NCBI RefSeq assembly: GCF_019456655.1
Contig: NZ_CP080332.1
Span: 5,580,001-5,644,000 of the forward strand
Origin: Mycolicibacterium diernhoferi
GTDB lineage: Bacteria; Actinomycetota; Actinomycetes; Mycobacteriales; Mycobacteriaceae
Reading direction: 5' to 3'
DNA: 64,000 nt
The translations under genes and the position numbers were made by a program. Below are positions 46,289-55,477 of this stretch, piece after piece; positions within the stretch are counted from its first letter, which is position 1, and every line of letters starts with the position of its first letter. A model generated the notes under the pieces. It saw nothing but the letters and a program-made list of their open reading frames with translations. It searched no databases and was not told the origin of the DNA.

Positions 46289-47158
46289 ATGTGTGGAATC
46301 GTGGGGTTACACCTACGCACGGAGGAGCTGCACCCCCGGCTGGGTGAACTGCTCGCCGGCATGCTGTGCGAGATGTCGGACCGCGGCGCCGATTCGGCCG
46401 GTATCGCGGTCTATGGGGACCCGACGTGGTCACCCCCGGGACGGGGCTGCGTATCGGTGACCGACATCGCCGAGGCCCCCGACCTCGGACCGGATGTCGC
46501 TGTGGTGCAGGTGGACTCCACCTACCTGTTGTCGGCTGACGAACCGTCCGAGAAACTCCTTCAGCGTGTACGGGCAGCGCATCCCGAGGCCCTGATCGCC
46601 GGCTTCGGTGCCGACCTCGCCGTCCTCAAGGGCGTCGGGCACCCCCGCGATCTCAGCGATGCCTGGGGGCTGGCCAAGGCCCAGGGCTGGCAGGGTGTCG
46701 GCCACACCCGGATGGCCACCGAATCCGCGGTGACGCCCTCGGGCTGCCACCCCTACACCGTCGGCCCGCAACAGTGCCTGGTGCACAACGGTTCCTTCTC
46801 CAACCACGCGACCATCCGCCGCGACCTGCAGCGTGCCGGTGTGGCCTTCGACAGTGAGAACGACACCGAGGTCGGCGCCCGGTTCGTGGCCCAACAATTG
46901 GCCGCCGGTCGCGATGTGGAGACCGCTTTGAAAGAACTCCTCGTGTCCTTTGATGGCTTCTACACCCTGCTCGTCTCCAACCACGACTCCTTCGCCGTGG
47001 TCCGCGACGCCATCGCCTGCAAGCCGGCGGTGATCGCCGAAACCACCGACTGGGTGGCCATGGCCAGCGAGTACCGCGCGCTGGCCGGACTGCCCGGCGT
47101 CGAATCCGCCAAGATCTGGGAACCCGAACCGGAGGTCGTCTACGCATGGACACGCTAG
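46289..47158 (+). CDS. glxB: Class II glutamine amidotransferase subunit (GlxB/MgsA-like)
   Basis: 289 residues. Ntn amidotransferase with nucleophile Cys2 in MCGIVGLHL, DRGADSAGIAVYGDP and VGHTRMATESAVTPSGCHPYTVGPQQCLVHNGSFSN. It corresponds to the N-terminal domain of the glutamate synthase large subunit split off as a separate protein, releasing ammonia from glutamine. It overlaps the next gene by 13 bp. Subunit of a three-part N-methylglutamate synthase or similar complex is inferred from the gene order. Confidence 0.87.
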   Translation: MCGIVGLHLRTEELHPRLGELLAGMLCEMSDRGADSAGIAVYGDPTWSPPGRGCVSVTDIAEAPDLGPDVAVVQVDSTYLLSADEPSEKLLQRVRAAHPEALIAGFGADLAVLKGVGHPRDLSDAWGLAKAQGWQGVGHTRMATESAVTPSGCHPYTVGPQQCLVHNGSFSNHATIRRDLQRAGVAFDSENDTEVGARFVAQQLAAGRDVETALKELLVSFDGFYTLLVSNHDSFAVVRDAIACKPAVIAETTDWVAMASEYRALAGLPGVESAKIWEPEPEVVYAWTR

Positions 47159-47829
47159 TGAAGTACGACCTGCGCAGCACACCGCTGCGTGAGGTGAATA
47201 CGGCACTGCACCAAGCAGATCTGGAGGGTGAGTTCGTCATCGACCATCCCGATGGCGCACACAATGTGGCCGTCGGGGTGAACGCACCCGTCGGCGTGCG
47301 CATCGAAGGCCACGTAGGCTACTACGCCGCCGGGATGAACCAGCAGGCCGACATCGTGATCAACGGCAACGCCGGAACCGGCGTCGCGGAGAACATGATG
47401 AGCGGCACCGTGCGTGTCACCGGCAACGCCTCACAGTCCGCCGGAGCCACCGCACACGGCGGGCTGCTCGTCATCGAGGGCGACGCCGCGGCGCGCTGCG
47501 GCATATCGATGAAGGGTGTCGACATCGTGGTCGGCGGCAGCATCGGCCACATGAGCGCGTTCATGGCGCAGGCCGGCCGCCTGGTGGTGCGCGGAGATGC
47601 CGGTGAGGCACTGGGCGATTCGATTTATGAGGCCCGCATCTACGTACGCGGCGCGGTGAGCTCGCTGGGCGCCGACTGCGTCAAGAAGGACATGCGGCCC
47701 GAGCATCACGCCGAGTTGGCCGAACTCCTCGCTGCGGCAGGCTATTCCGACGAAACCACGGAGTACACCCGGTACGGTTCGGCCCGCAACCTCTACCACT
47801 TCCACGTCGACAACGCCAGCTCCTATTAG
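47146..47829 (+). CDS. glxC: Glutamate synthase GXGXG-domain subunit (GlxC/MgsB-like)
   Basis: 227 residues. Repeated Gly/Ala/Asn beta-helix units are visible: GYYAAGMNQQADIVINGNAGTG, MSGTVRVTGNASQSAGATAHGGLL and SIGHMSAFMAQAGRLVVRGDAGEALGDSIYEARIYVRG. This is the GltS C-terminal GXGXG domain as a free-standing protein. It is structural, and likely holds together the amidotransferase and FMN subunits. Starts inside the end of the preceding gene. Confidence 0.87.
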   Translation: MDTLVKYDLRSTPLREVNTALHQADLEGEFVIDHPDGAHNVAVGVNAPVGVRIEGHVGYYAAGMNQQADIVINGNAGTGVAENMMSGTVRVTGNASQSAGATAHGGLLVIEGDAAARCGISMKGVDIVVGGSIGHMSAFMAQAGRLVVRGDAGEALGDSIYEARIYVRGAVSSLGADCVKKDMRPEHHAELAELLAAAGYSDETTEYTRYGSARNLYHFHVDNASSY

Positions 47830-47840
47830 AAAGCCACCTG

Positions 47841-49178
47841 ATGAGCTCACCTACTGACGACCGGGCCCGGCTGGGCCTGCGCGAATCGGCGACCTTCGAC
47901 CGGACCACCATCGCCGCCATCCAGCGGGCCGCCGAAACCGGCATCTACGACATCCGCGGTTGGGGCGCCAAGCGAGCCCTGCCGCACTTCGACGACCTGC
48001 TGTTCCTGGGGGCATCGATGTCGCGGTACCCGCTGGAGGGATACCGCGAACGCTGCGGCACCGATGTGGTACTGGGCGGTCGGAACGCCAAACATCCGTT
48101 GCACCTGGATATCCCGGTCACGATCGCCGGGATGAGCTTCGGTGCGCTGTCCGGGCCGGCCAAGGAGGCGCTGGGCCGCGGGGCCAGCGAGGCGGGCACC
48201 TCGACCACCACCGGTGACGGCGGGATGACGCCGGAGGAGCGTGGCCAGAGCAAGCACCTGGTCTACCAGTACCTGCCGTCGCGCTATGGCATGAACCCCG
48301 ACGACCTGCGTAAGGCCGATGCCATCGAGGTCGTACTCGGGCAGGGCGCCAAGCCGGGCGGGGGCGGAATGCTGCTGGGGCAGAAGATCTCCCAGCGGGT
48401 CGCCGGGATGCGTACGCTGCCCGAGGGCATCGATCAGCGCAGCGCGTGCCGCCATCCGGACTGGACCGGTCCCGATGACCTGACGATCAAGATCAACGAG
48501 TTGCGGGAGATCACCGACTGGGAGAAGCCGATCTACGTCAAGGTCGGCGCCACCCGCACCTACTACGACGTGAAGCTGGCGGTGCACGCCGGCGCGGACG
48601 TGGTGGTGGTCGACGGCATGCAGGGGGGCACCGCAGCCACCCAGGAGGTCTTCATCGAGCACGTCGGTATCCCGACCCTGGCCGCCATCCCGCAGGCGGT
48701 GCAGGCGCTGCAGGAACTGGGCGTGCACCGCAACGGTGTGCAGCTCATCGTGTCCGGCGGGATCCGCAACGGCGCCGATGTCGCCAAGGCGCTGGCACTG
48801 GGCGCCGACGCGGTCGCGATCGGTACGGCCGCGCTGATCGCCCTGGGCGACAACCATCCCCGTTACGAGGCCGAGTACCAGAAGCTGGGCAGCGCGGCCG
48901 GGTTCTACGACGACTTCCAGGACGGCCGCGACCCCTCCGGGATCAGCACCCAGGATCCGGAGCTGGCGGCACGCTTCGACCCGGTCGAGGGTGGCCGCCG
49001 GCTGGCCAACTTCCTGCGGGTGTTGACCATGGAGGCGCAGACCATCGCGCGGGCCTGCGGGAAGGCCCACGTCACGCACCTGGAGCCCGAGGATCTGGTG
49101 GCCATCACCATCGAGGCGGCCGCCATGGCCCGGGTGCCGCTGGCCGGTACCAACTGGATACCGGGCGCCGGCCTGTGA
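47841..49178 (+). CDS. glxD: FMN-binding glutamate synthase-like subunit (GlxD/MgsC-like)
   Basis: 445 residues. Synthase domain of the GltB family, TIM-barrel FMN site: PVTIAGMSFGALSGPAKEALGRGAS, STTTGDGGMTPEE, KPGGGGMLLGQKIS and VVVVDGMQGGTAATQEVFIEHVGIP, SGGIRNGADVAKALALGADAVAIGTAALIA. In glutamate synthases this domain adds ammonia to 2-oxoglutarate; in NMG synthase it joins methylamine and glutamate. I see no cysteine-rich [3Fe-4S] motif, although the family usually has one near the middle; MRTLPEGIDQRSACRHPD is the equivalent region. Confidence 0.9.
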   Translation: MSSPTDDRARLGLRESATFDRTTIAAIQRAAETGIYDIRGWGAKRALPHFDDLLFLGASMSRYPLEGYRERCGTDVVLGGRNAKHPLHLDIPVTIAGMSFGALSGPAKEALGRGASEAGTSTTTGDGGMTPEERGQSKHLVYQYLPSRYGMNPDDLRKADAIEVVLGQGAKPGGGGMLLGQKISQRVAGMRTLPEGIDQRSACRHPDWTGPDDLTIKINELREITDWEKPIYVKVGATRTYYDVKLAVHAGADVVVVDGMQGGTAATQEVFIEHVGIPTLAAIPQAVQALQELGVHRNGVQLIVSGGIRNGADVAKALALGADAVAIGTAALIALGDNHPRYEAEYQKLGSAAGFYDDFQDGRDPSGISTQDPELAARFDPVEGGRRLANFLRVLTMEAQTIARACGKAHVTHLEPEDLVAITIEAAAMARVPLAGTNWIPGAGL

Positions 49179-50371
49179 ACGCGACCGCTGACGTCGTCAT
49201 CGTCGGAGGCGGGCTGGAAGGTACCGCCACGGCATGGGCTCTGAGCCAGCGCGGTGTCACCGATGTCTTTGTGGCCGAACGCAGTACCGTCGGATCGGGC
49301 ATGACCGGTAAGTCCAGCGGAATCGTGCGCTGCCACTATGGGGTCAGCTCGCTGGCCGCCATGGCGACCTCGAGCCTGGATGTCTTCGAGAAACCGGAGC
49401 AGTTCCTCGGCGACCATGCGACCGATATCGGCTTCCGCCAGACCGGGTACGTGGTCGGGGTCGGCGAACCCAACGTCGGCGCACTGCGCAACAGCCTGGC
49501 CGCGCAGCGCGCGGTCGGCGTGCAGACCGAGGAGATCGGTGTCGATGAGGTCGCGAAGATGTGGCCGCACGCCGACCTGACCCCCTTCGCGGCCTTCGGC
49601 TGGGAGGCCCGCGGTGGATACGGCGATGCGTATCAGACCGCCCAGGCATTCGCCATCTCCGCACGCAATGCCGGGGTGCGGGTGCGCCAAAGCTGCGAGG
49701 TCACCGAGCTGATCGTCGCGGGTGACAAGGTGACCGGTGTTCGACTGGCCGATGGGACCGAGGTTTCGGCGGAGACGGTCGTCATCGCCACCGGTGTCTG
49801 GACCCAGCCCTTCCTCGCGCGCTACGGCGTCGACGTACCCATCTCGGTGCACCGTGAGCAGATCGTGATGCTCTCTCCCGGCATCGATCTGGGCCCGGTG
49901 CCGGTATTCTCCGATCTGGTGTCACTGCAGTATGTGCGCCCCGATGTGAACTCCGAGATCCTGTTCGGCAACTCCGATCTCGCCGAACTGGAGATCGCCG
50001 ACCCCGATCACTACCTCAACCGTGCCGACGAGGCCTTCATCGATCTGACGGTGGACAAGATCAGCACCCGGTTCCCGGGTTTCACCGACGCGGCGATCAC
50101 GACGAGCTACGCGGGCTGCTATGACGTCACCCCGGACTGGAACCCGGTGATCTCGAGGACCGGCATCGCGGGCCTCGTCGTGGCGGCGGGCTTCAGTGGA
50201 CACGGATTCAAGATCGCGCCGGCGGTGGGCAGATTGGTCGCCGACCTGGTGGTCGAGGGCGCAAGCTCCGATCCGCGGATACCCGAGTCGGACTTCCGAC
50301 TGTCCCGGTTCACCGAGGGTGACCTGCTCAAGAGCCCCTTCCCATATGTCGGGGCCGGCGAGATGCGCTGA
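49175..50371 (+). CDS. SoxB-like FAD-dependent oxidoreductase
   Basis: 398 residues of the D-amino-acid/sarcosine oxidase family. The N-terminal dinucleotide fold is VVIVGGGLEGTATAWALSQRG (GxGxxG-type), with the SGMTGKSSGIVRCHYG motif near the isoalloxazine and ATGVWTQPFL as the second FAD segment; the C-terminal GFSGHGFKIAPAVGRLVADL matches sarcosine oxidase beta. In this context it may oxidise N-methylglutamate, sarcosine or a related N-methyl amino acid. GTG start overlaps the previous stop. No alpha, gamma or delta subunit of a heterotetrameric enzyme is nearby. Confidence 0.85.
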   Translation: MNATADVVIVGGGLEGTATAWALSQRGVTDVFVAERSTVGSGMTGKSSGIVRCHYGVSSLAAMATSSLDVFEKPEQFLGDHATDIGFRQTGYVVGVGEPNVGALRNSLAAQRAVGVQTEEIGVDEVAKMWPHADLTPFAAFGWEARGGYGDAYQTAQAFAISARNAGVRVRQSCEVTELIVAGDKVTGVRLADGTEVSAETVVIATGVWTQPFLARYGVDVPISVHREQIVMLSPGIDLGPVPVFSDLVSLQYVRPDVNSEILFGNSDLAELEIADPDHYLNRADEAFIDLTVDKISTRFPGFTDAAITTSYAGCYDVTPDWNPVISRTGIAGLVVAAGFSGHGFKIAPAVGRLVADLVVEGASSDPRIPESDFRLSRFTEGDLLKSPFPYVGAGEMR

Positions 50372-50456
50372 CTCCGGCTCGCAACCCGAGCGCCGATGCA
50401 CTTTGGAATTCGTCGTTCCCCGAGCAGGATGGAGGGATCCGCGAGACAGGAGAACC

Positions 50457-51104
50457 GTGAGCGACCAACCGCTGCTTCGCAATGAGTCCGGAACCGCTCG
50501 GGAACGGAATCCGCACGAACCGGTCGACGAGCTGGAGTTCGAGGCCGCGATCGGCCGGAATGTGCGCCAACTACGCCAGCAGCATGGGCTGACCGTGGCG
50601 GACATGGCGGCCCGGGTCGGCATCTCCAAGGCGATGATGTCCAAGATCGAGAACGCCCAGACCTCCTGCAGCCTGTCGACGCTGGCGCTGTTGGCCCGCG
50701 GGCTCGACGTCCCGGTGACCAGTCTGTTCCGCGGGGCCGATGTGGAACGACCGGCGGCGTTCGTGAAGGCCGGGACCGGTGCGGAGATCGTGCGCAACGG
50801 CACCAAGCAGGGACACGAGTATCAGCTGCTGAGCTCGCTGCGGGGCGAGCACAAGCGCCTCGAGTGCCTGCACGTGACGCTCACCGAGAAGAGCCAGACC
50901 TACCCGCTGTTCCAGCATCCCGGCACGGAGTTCATCTACATGCTCGAAGGGGTGATGGACTACAGCCACAGCCGGTCGGTGTACCGGTTGCATCCCGGCG
51001 ATTCCCTGCAGATGGATGGTGAGGGCGCGCACGGGCCGGTGGACCTGGTGGAGTTGCCCATCCGGTTCCTGTCGGTGATCGCGTTCCCGGACTCTCAGGT
51101 CTGA
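50457..51104 (+). CDS. XRE-cupin transcriptional regulator
   Basis: 215 residues. The N-terminal helix-turn-helix is about residues 30-85 (GRNVRQLRQQHGLTVADMAARVGISKAMMSKIENAQTSCSLSTLALLARGL). The C-terminal cupin barrel is about 130-200, with PLFQHPGTEFIYMLEGVMDYS and HPGDSLQMDGEGAHGP holding likely His/Glu metal or ligand residues. GTG 50457 has AGGAG 5-6 nt upstream. It ends the glnT-glx-oxidoreductase operon and probably senses the pathway metabolite. The whole gene is overlapped on the other strand by a long frame that I treat as read-through. Confidence 0.85.
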   Translation: MSDQPLLRNESGTARERNPHEPVDELEFEAAIGRNVRQLRQQHGLTVADMAARVGISKAMMSKIENAQTSCSLSTLALLARGLDVPVTSLFRGADVERPAAFVKAGTGAEIVRNGTKQGHEYQLLSSLRGEHKRLECLHVTLTEKSQTYPLFQHPGTEFIYMLEGVMDYSHSRSVYRLHPGDSLQMDGEGAHGPVDLVELPIRFLSVIAFPDSQV

Positions 51105-51818
51105 GCCTGCGTGCGCATCCTGCGTCTCCTGCACCCCGGTGGCGAAATCGCTTATCGCGGTGGCTAACCCGCTGGCGACCGCCGCCAGTTCGTTGACGCC
51201 TGCGCCCAGCTGCTCCAGGGCCGTCGTGATGGTGCCCTTTTCCGCAATGTTCTGGGCATCCACGAACGCCTTCGCCCCGGCCAGCGCGGGTTCGAATACC
51301 GTCAGACCCTGCCCGATGTTGCGCCATTGCGCGGCAGTCAGATTCATCATCGCCGCATTACCGGAGGGCCAGGTCATGGCGAGGCCGAACACTGGGATCA
51401 TCCTGAGGAACGGGGTGATCAGCCACCACTTGGCAGGCGGCGGCACGTTGCTCCCGTTGGGGCCGTATGGCGCGTCGCCGGCCGTCGTCCGGCCCGGGTC
51501 ACCGCTGACGCCCCCGGACGGGCCGGGCCCGCCCGGGGTCGAGGCGGAGTCGGCGTTGCGGTAGTTGAACCCGGTCGCCTCCAACATCAACCCGACGTTC
51601 TTGAACGCGTTGGCAGCGTCCGCCAGTCCCCTACCGAACTCGTCGGCCTGCCGCCCGTAGGCGATGCCGAAGCTCAGTCCCGCGGGATCCGTTCCGGAGG
51701 CGATGCCCCCGGACAGCACCTGACTCATCGCGTCCGACAACGCACCGAGCTGGGCCCCCAGCGACCCGACCTGTTTCCCCGCATCGATCAGCTGCTGCGG
51801 CTCTACCTCGATCCGCAC
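50571..51818 (-). CDS. Truncated WXG100-type/ESX toxin-like protein, read-through C-terminus
   Basis: The frame is 415 codons. Residues 1-238 look real: an ESX-like helical hairpin (QQLIDAGKQVGSLGAQLGALSDAM then ADAANAFKNVGLMLEATGFNYR), a Gly/Pro linker, a hydrophobic pair (WWLITPFLRMIPVFGLAMTW) and the ALEQLGAGVNELAAVASGLATAISDFATGVQETQDA region that in related mycobacterial proteins leads into a C-terminal toxin domain. From about 51104 on, the frame is antisense to the XRE-cupin gene and has no family pattern. So the toxin domain appears to have been lost by a deletion or rearrangement at about 51105-51120. Likely a remnant; the last ~177 residues should not be trusted. Confidence 0.6.
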   Translation of the reverse strand: MRIEVEPQQLIDAGKQVGSLGAQLGALSDAMSQVLSGGIASGTDPAGLSFGIAYGRQADEFGRGLADAANAFKNVGLMLEATGFNYRNADSASTPGGPGPSGGVSGDPGRTTAGDAPYGPNGSNVPPPAKWWLITPFLRMIPVFGLAMTWPSGNAAMMNLTAAQWRNIGQGLTVFEPALAGAKAFVDAQNIAEKGTITTALEQLGAGVNELAAVASGLATAISDFATGVQETQDAHAGSDLRVRERDHRQEPDGQLHQVHRPVRALTIHLQGIAGMQPVHRPAVAVVHHPFEHVDELRAGMLEQRVGLALLGERHVQALEALVLAPQRAQQLILVSLLGAVAHDLRTGPGLHERRRSFHIGPAEQTGHRDVEPAGQQRQRRQAAGGLGVLDLGHHRLGDADPGRHVRHGQPMLLA

Positions 51819-51822
51819 GCAA

Positions 51823-52113
51823 TCAGCCCGCCCACATCTTTCCGTTCTTGGCGACGGCGTCGGTGTAGTTCTTGTGCGCGTTCTCGGCGACCTTGCACAG
51901 CTGTTCCAGCGACGTCTTCATCTGCTCGGCGCCGTCGTTCCACTGCCGCCGGGACTGCTCCTGCGCCTCGGACGCCTCGCCCGACCAGTTGGCCCGCAGC
52001 GCGGCCATCGCCTGGTCGATCTCCTCCAGCACCTCGGTGACCTCACGACCGAACTCGGCCATGTGATCGATGGCACTCTGCAGCTGCGGAAAGTCCACCA
52101 CCAACTTCGGCAT
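51823..52113 (-). CDS. WXG100 family ESX substrate
   Basis: 96 residues of the ESAT-6-like fold. Two long helices (LQSAIDHMAEFGREVTEVLEEIDQAMAAL and AQEQSRRQWNDGAEQMKTSLEQLCKVAENAHKNYTDAV) are joined by NWSG, where the WXG motif is WSG. ATG 52113 is used; a GTG one codon upstream overlaps the previous stop. It lies between a longer ESX-like protein and the truncated toxin-like protein, all in one direction, which suggests a co-exported complex of a type VII secretion system. The secretion machinery itself is not in the window. Confidence 0.85.
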   Translation of the reverse strand: MPKLVVDFPQLQSAIDHMAEFGREVTEVLEEIDQAMAALRANWSGEASEAQEQSRRQWNDGAEQMKTSLEQLCKVAENAHKNYTDAVAKNGKMWAG

Positions 52114-52751
52114 CACAACTCGCGCTCAGTCTGGGACTCCGCCCCGGGCTCCACAGGCCGCTCCACCGGCGCCTTCTCCATCGGCTCCGCACCACCGGCC
52201 GCCTCCGCGTCGGTCTCGACCTGCTGCGCCGGCGCGGTGGCCATCTGCACCGCTTGCTGGGCGGCACCGGCGGCCATCTGTCCGGCCTGGGTCAACCCGC
52301 CGGTCAGTTGCTCGCCCAGCTGGGCGGGCATCCCCACCGCCTGTGACATCGGTTGCACGACGTCTCCGAGGTTCATCTGCTGGGAAAGGTTCGGTACCTG
52401 CCCGGAGCCGGAGACACCGGCCCCACCTGCGACGCCACCGCCGCTGCCCTGCATGGTCCCGTCCAACGCGCCGCCGGCGTTCTCGTCGGTCGCCGCGTAG
52501 TTCCGGGCAGCCACGTTGAGGGCGTCCGACATGGTCTGCAGGGCGCGGATCACCTGCCCCGCACCGTTGTGCCATTGGTCCCAGTACTTGTCGAACGCCG
52601 CCGCCGCCTCGCCGTGCCAGCCGGATCCGAGCAGGTTGCCGCTCTCAAGATCAACCGCGGACAGACCGTCCTGCAGACGCTGCCCGGCCCCGCTCAAACG
52701 GTCCGCTGCCAGGTGCAACTCCGAGGTCACGACCTCGACCGACTGCCCCAT
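52113..52751 (-). CDS. Long WXG100-like ESX-associated protein
   Basis: 212 residues. The N-terminal ~95 residues are a WXG100-like hairpin: VTSELHLAADRLSGAGQRLQDGLSAV...NLLGSGWHGEAAAAFDKYWDQWHNGAG, with the WHG turn. A Gly-rich and Ala/Gln-rich tail follows, then an acidic Pro/Glu end (KAPVERPVEPGAESQTEREL). It resembles the longer partners placed upstream of WXG100 proteins and polymorphic toxins in actinobacterial ESX loci. Stop overlaps the following gene's GTG start. Confidence 0.75.
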   Translation of the reverse strand: MGQSVEVVTSELHLAADRLSGAGQRLQDGLSAVDLESGNLLGSGWHGEAAAAFDKYWDQWHNGAGQVIRALQTMSDALNVAARNYAATDENAGGALDGTMQGSGGGVAGGAGVSGSGQVPNLSQQMNLGDVVQPMSQAVGMPAQLGEQLTGGLTQAGQMAAGAAQQAVQMATAPAQQVETDAEAAGGAEPMEKAPVERPVEPGAESQTEREL

Positions 52752-52830
52752 GCGCCCCCGAATTCAGTAGCTCGTCTAGCAGACTAAGCCCGCTCCGAGC
52801 ACCCCTACGACACCAAATTCCAGCCCTCTA

Positions 52831-52852
52831 CCACGGGCGTTTTGGCCCGTGG
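52831..52852. promoter_or_regulatory. Inverted repeat upstream of the leuA leader
   Basis: CCACGGGC, loop GTTTTG, GCCCGTGG: perfect 8-bp inverted repeat that ends before the putative -10 of the leuA promoter and overlaps a possible -35. It could be an operator, or a terminator for the minus-strand/plus-strand flanks. Confidence 0.45.
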
Positions 52853-52869
52853 ACGACCGGGAGTAGAGT
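52842..52869 (+). promoter_or_regulatory. leuA: Putative leuA promoter
   Basis: TTGGCC (52842-52847) and TAGAGT (52864-52869) have 16-bp spacing and give a start close to the GTG of the leader peptide at 52877, so the leader may be translated from a leaderless mRNA. The -10 matches TANNNT. Confidence 0.5.
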
Positions 52870-52876
52870 GTCTGAC

Positions 52877-52902
52877 GTGCAGCGGGTGCTCCTCCTCGGA
52901 CG

Positions 52903-52918
<16 letters not shown>
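52877..52918 (+). CDS. leuA leader peptide (LeuL), Leu-rich
   Basis: A 13-codon frame, VQRVLLLGRRDGV, with three consecutive CTC leucine codons. It stops before a long hairpin and is about 75 bp upstream of leuA. It is the arrangement expected for transcription attenuation by leucyl-tRNA supply, known for actinobacterial leuA genes. The start GTG lies about 8 bp after the -10 box, so it would be leaderless or nearly so. The short length means the assignment rests on context. Confidence 0.7.
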
Positions 52919-54820
<1,902 letters not shown>

Positions 54821-54868
54821 GGTGACCTAGACCGAAGCGTGCACATCCACGGTTGAGGAGAATCCGCC

Positions 54869-55285
54869 GTGTGGGATTCATTCTGGGACTATTTCTGGTC
54901 GTTGCTCGTCATCTTCGCGTTCATCGCGTACCTGATCATCCTGTTCAACATCCTCACGGACTTGTTCTGGCGTGACCACAAGACCTCAGGCTGGGTGAAG
55001 GCGATCTGGGTGTTCTTCCTGATCGTCTTCCCCTATCTGACGGCGCTGATCTACCTCATCGCCCGGGGCAAGGGGATGGCCGAACGGGCGCAGGCCGCGG
55101 CCGTGGCCGCCAGGCAGGAGACCGACGAGTACATCAGACAGGCTGCCGGCCGGTCGCCGGCGCAGGAGATCGCCGACGCCAAATCCCTGCTGGATTCGGG
55201 GGCCATCAGCCCGGACGAGTACGAAGCGCTGAAAGCCAAGGCGATGAGTTACACCGTGCCGCCGACGGGACAGGAGTCCCGGTAG
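54869..55285 (+). CDS. PLDc_N/SHOCT membrane protein
   Basis: 138 residues. Two membrane helices (about 9-33 and 45-65, LVIFAFIAYLIILFNILTDLFW and IWVFFLIVFPYLTALIYLIARG) of the phospholipase-D-nuclease N-terminal type are followed by a helical linker. A C-terminal SHOCT motif (about 98-130) reads AQEIADAKSLLDSGAISPDEYEALKAKAM. GTG start with GAGGAG 8 nt upstream. Function unknown; SHOCT segments are short oligomerisation/targeting modules. Confidence 0.85.
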   Translation: MWDSFWDYFWSLLVIFAFIAYLIILFNILTDLFWRDHKTSGWVKAIWVFFLIVFPYLTALIYLIARGKGMAERAQAAAVAARQETDEYIRQAAGRSPAQEIADAKSLLDSGAISPDEYEALKAKAMSYTVPPTGQESR

Positions 55286-55441
55286 AACGTCGACCACTAC
55301 CCCATCACTGTGGACTGGGTTACACACTGTATTGATCGCGCGTCAATCCGTAACGGAGTGATCCGGTCGCTTTCACAGTTTCCCCTGGAGACTCATAGCC
55401 GACGGCCCGCCGGGCCAAATCGGTTGTGAATCGCTATAACT

Positions 55442-55463
55442 CGTGCCGCAACGACGCGGCACG
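55442..55463 (+). promoter_or_regulatory. Hairpin in the 5' leader of the NAD-glutamate dehydrogenase gene
   Basis: CGTGCCGC, loop AACGAC, GCGGCACG: a perfect 8-bp stem that ends three bases before the AGGAGG ribosome-binding site. It could affect translation initiation or act as a protein-binding dyad. Confidence 0.55.
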
Positions 55464-55477
55464 TCCAGGAGGAATTC

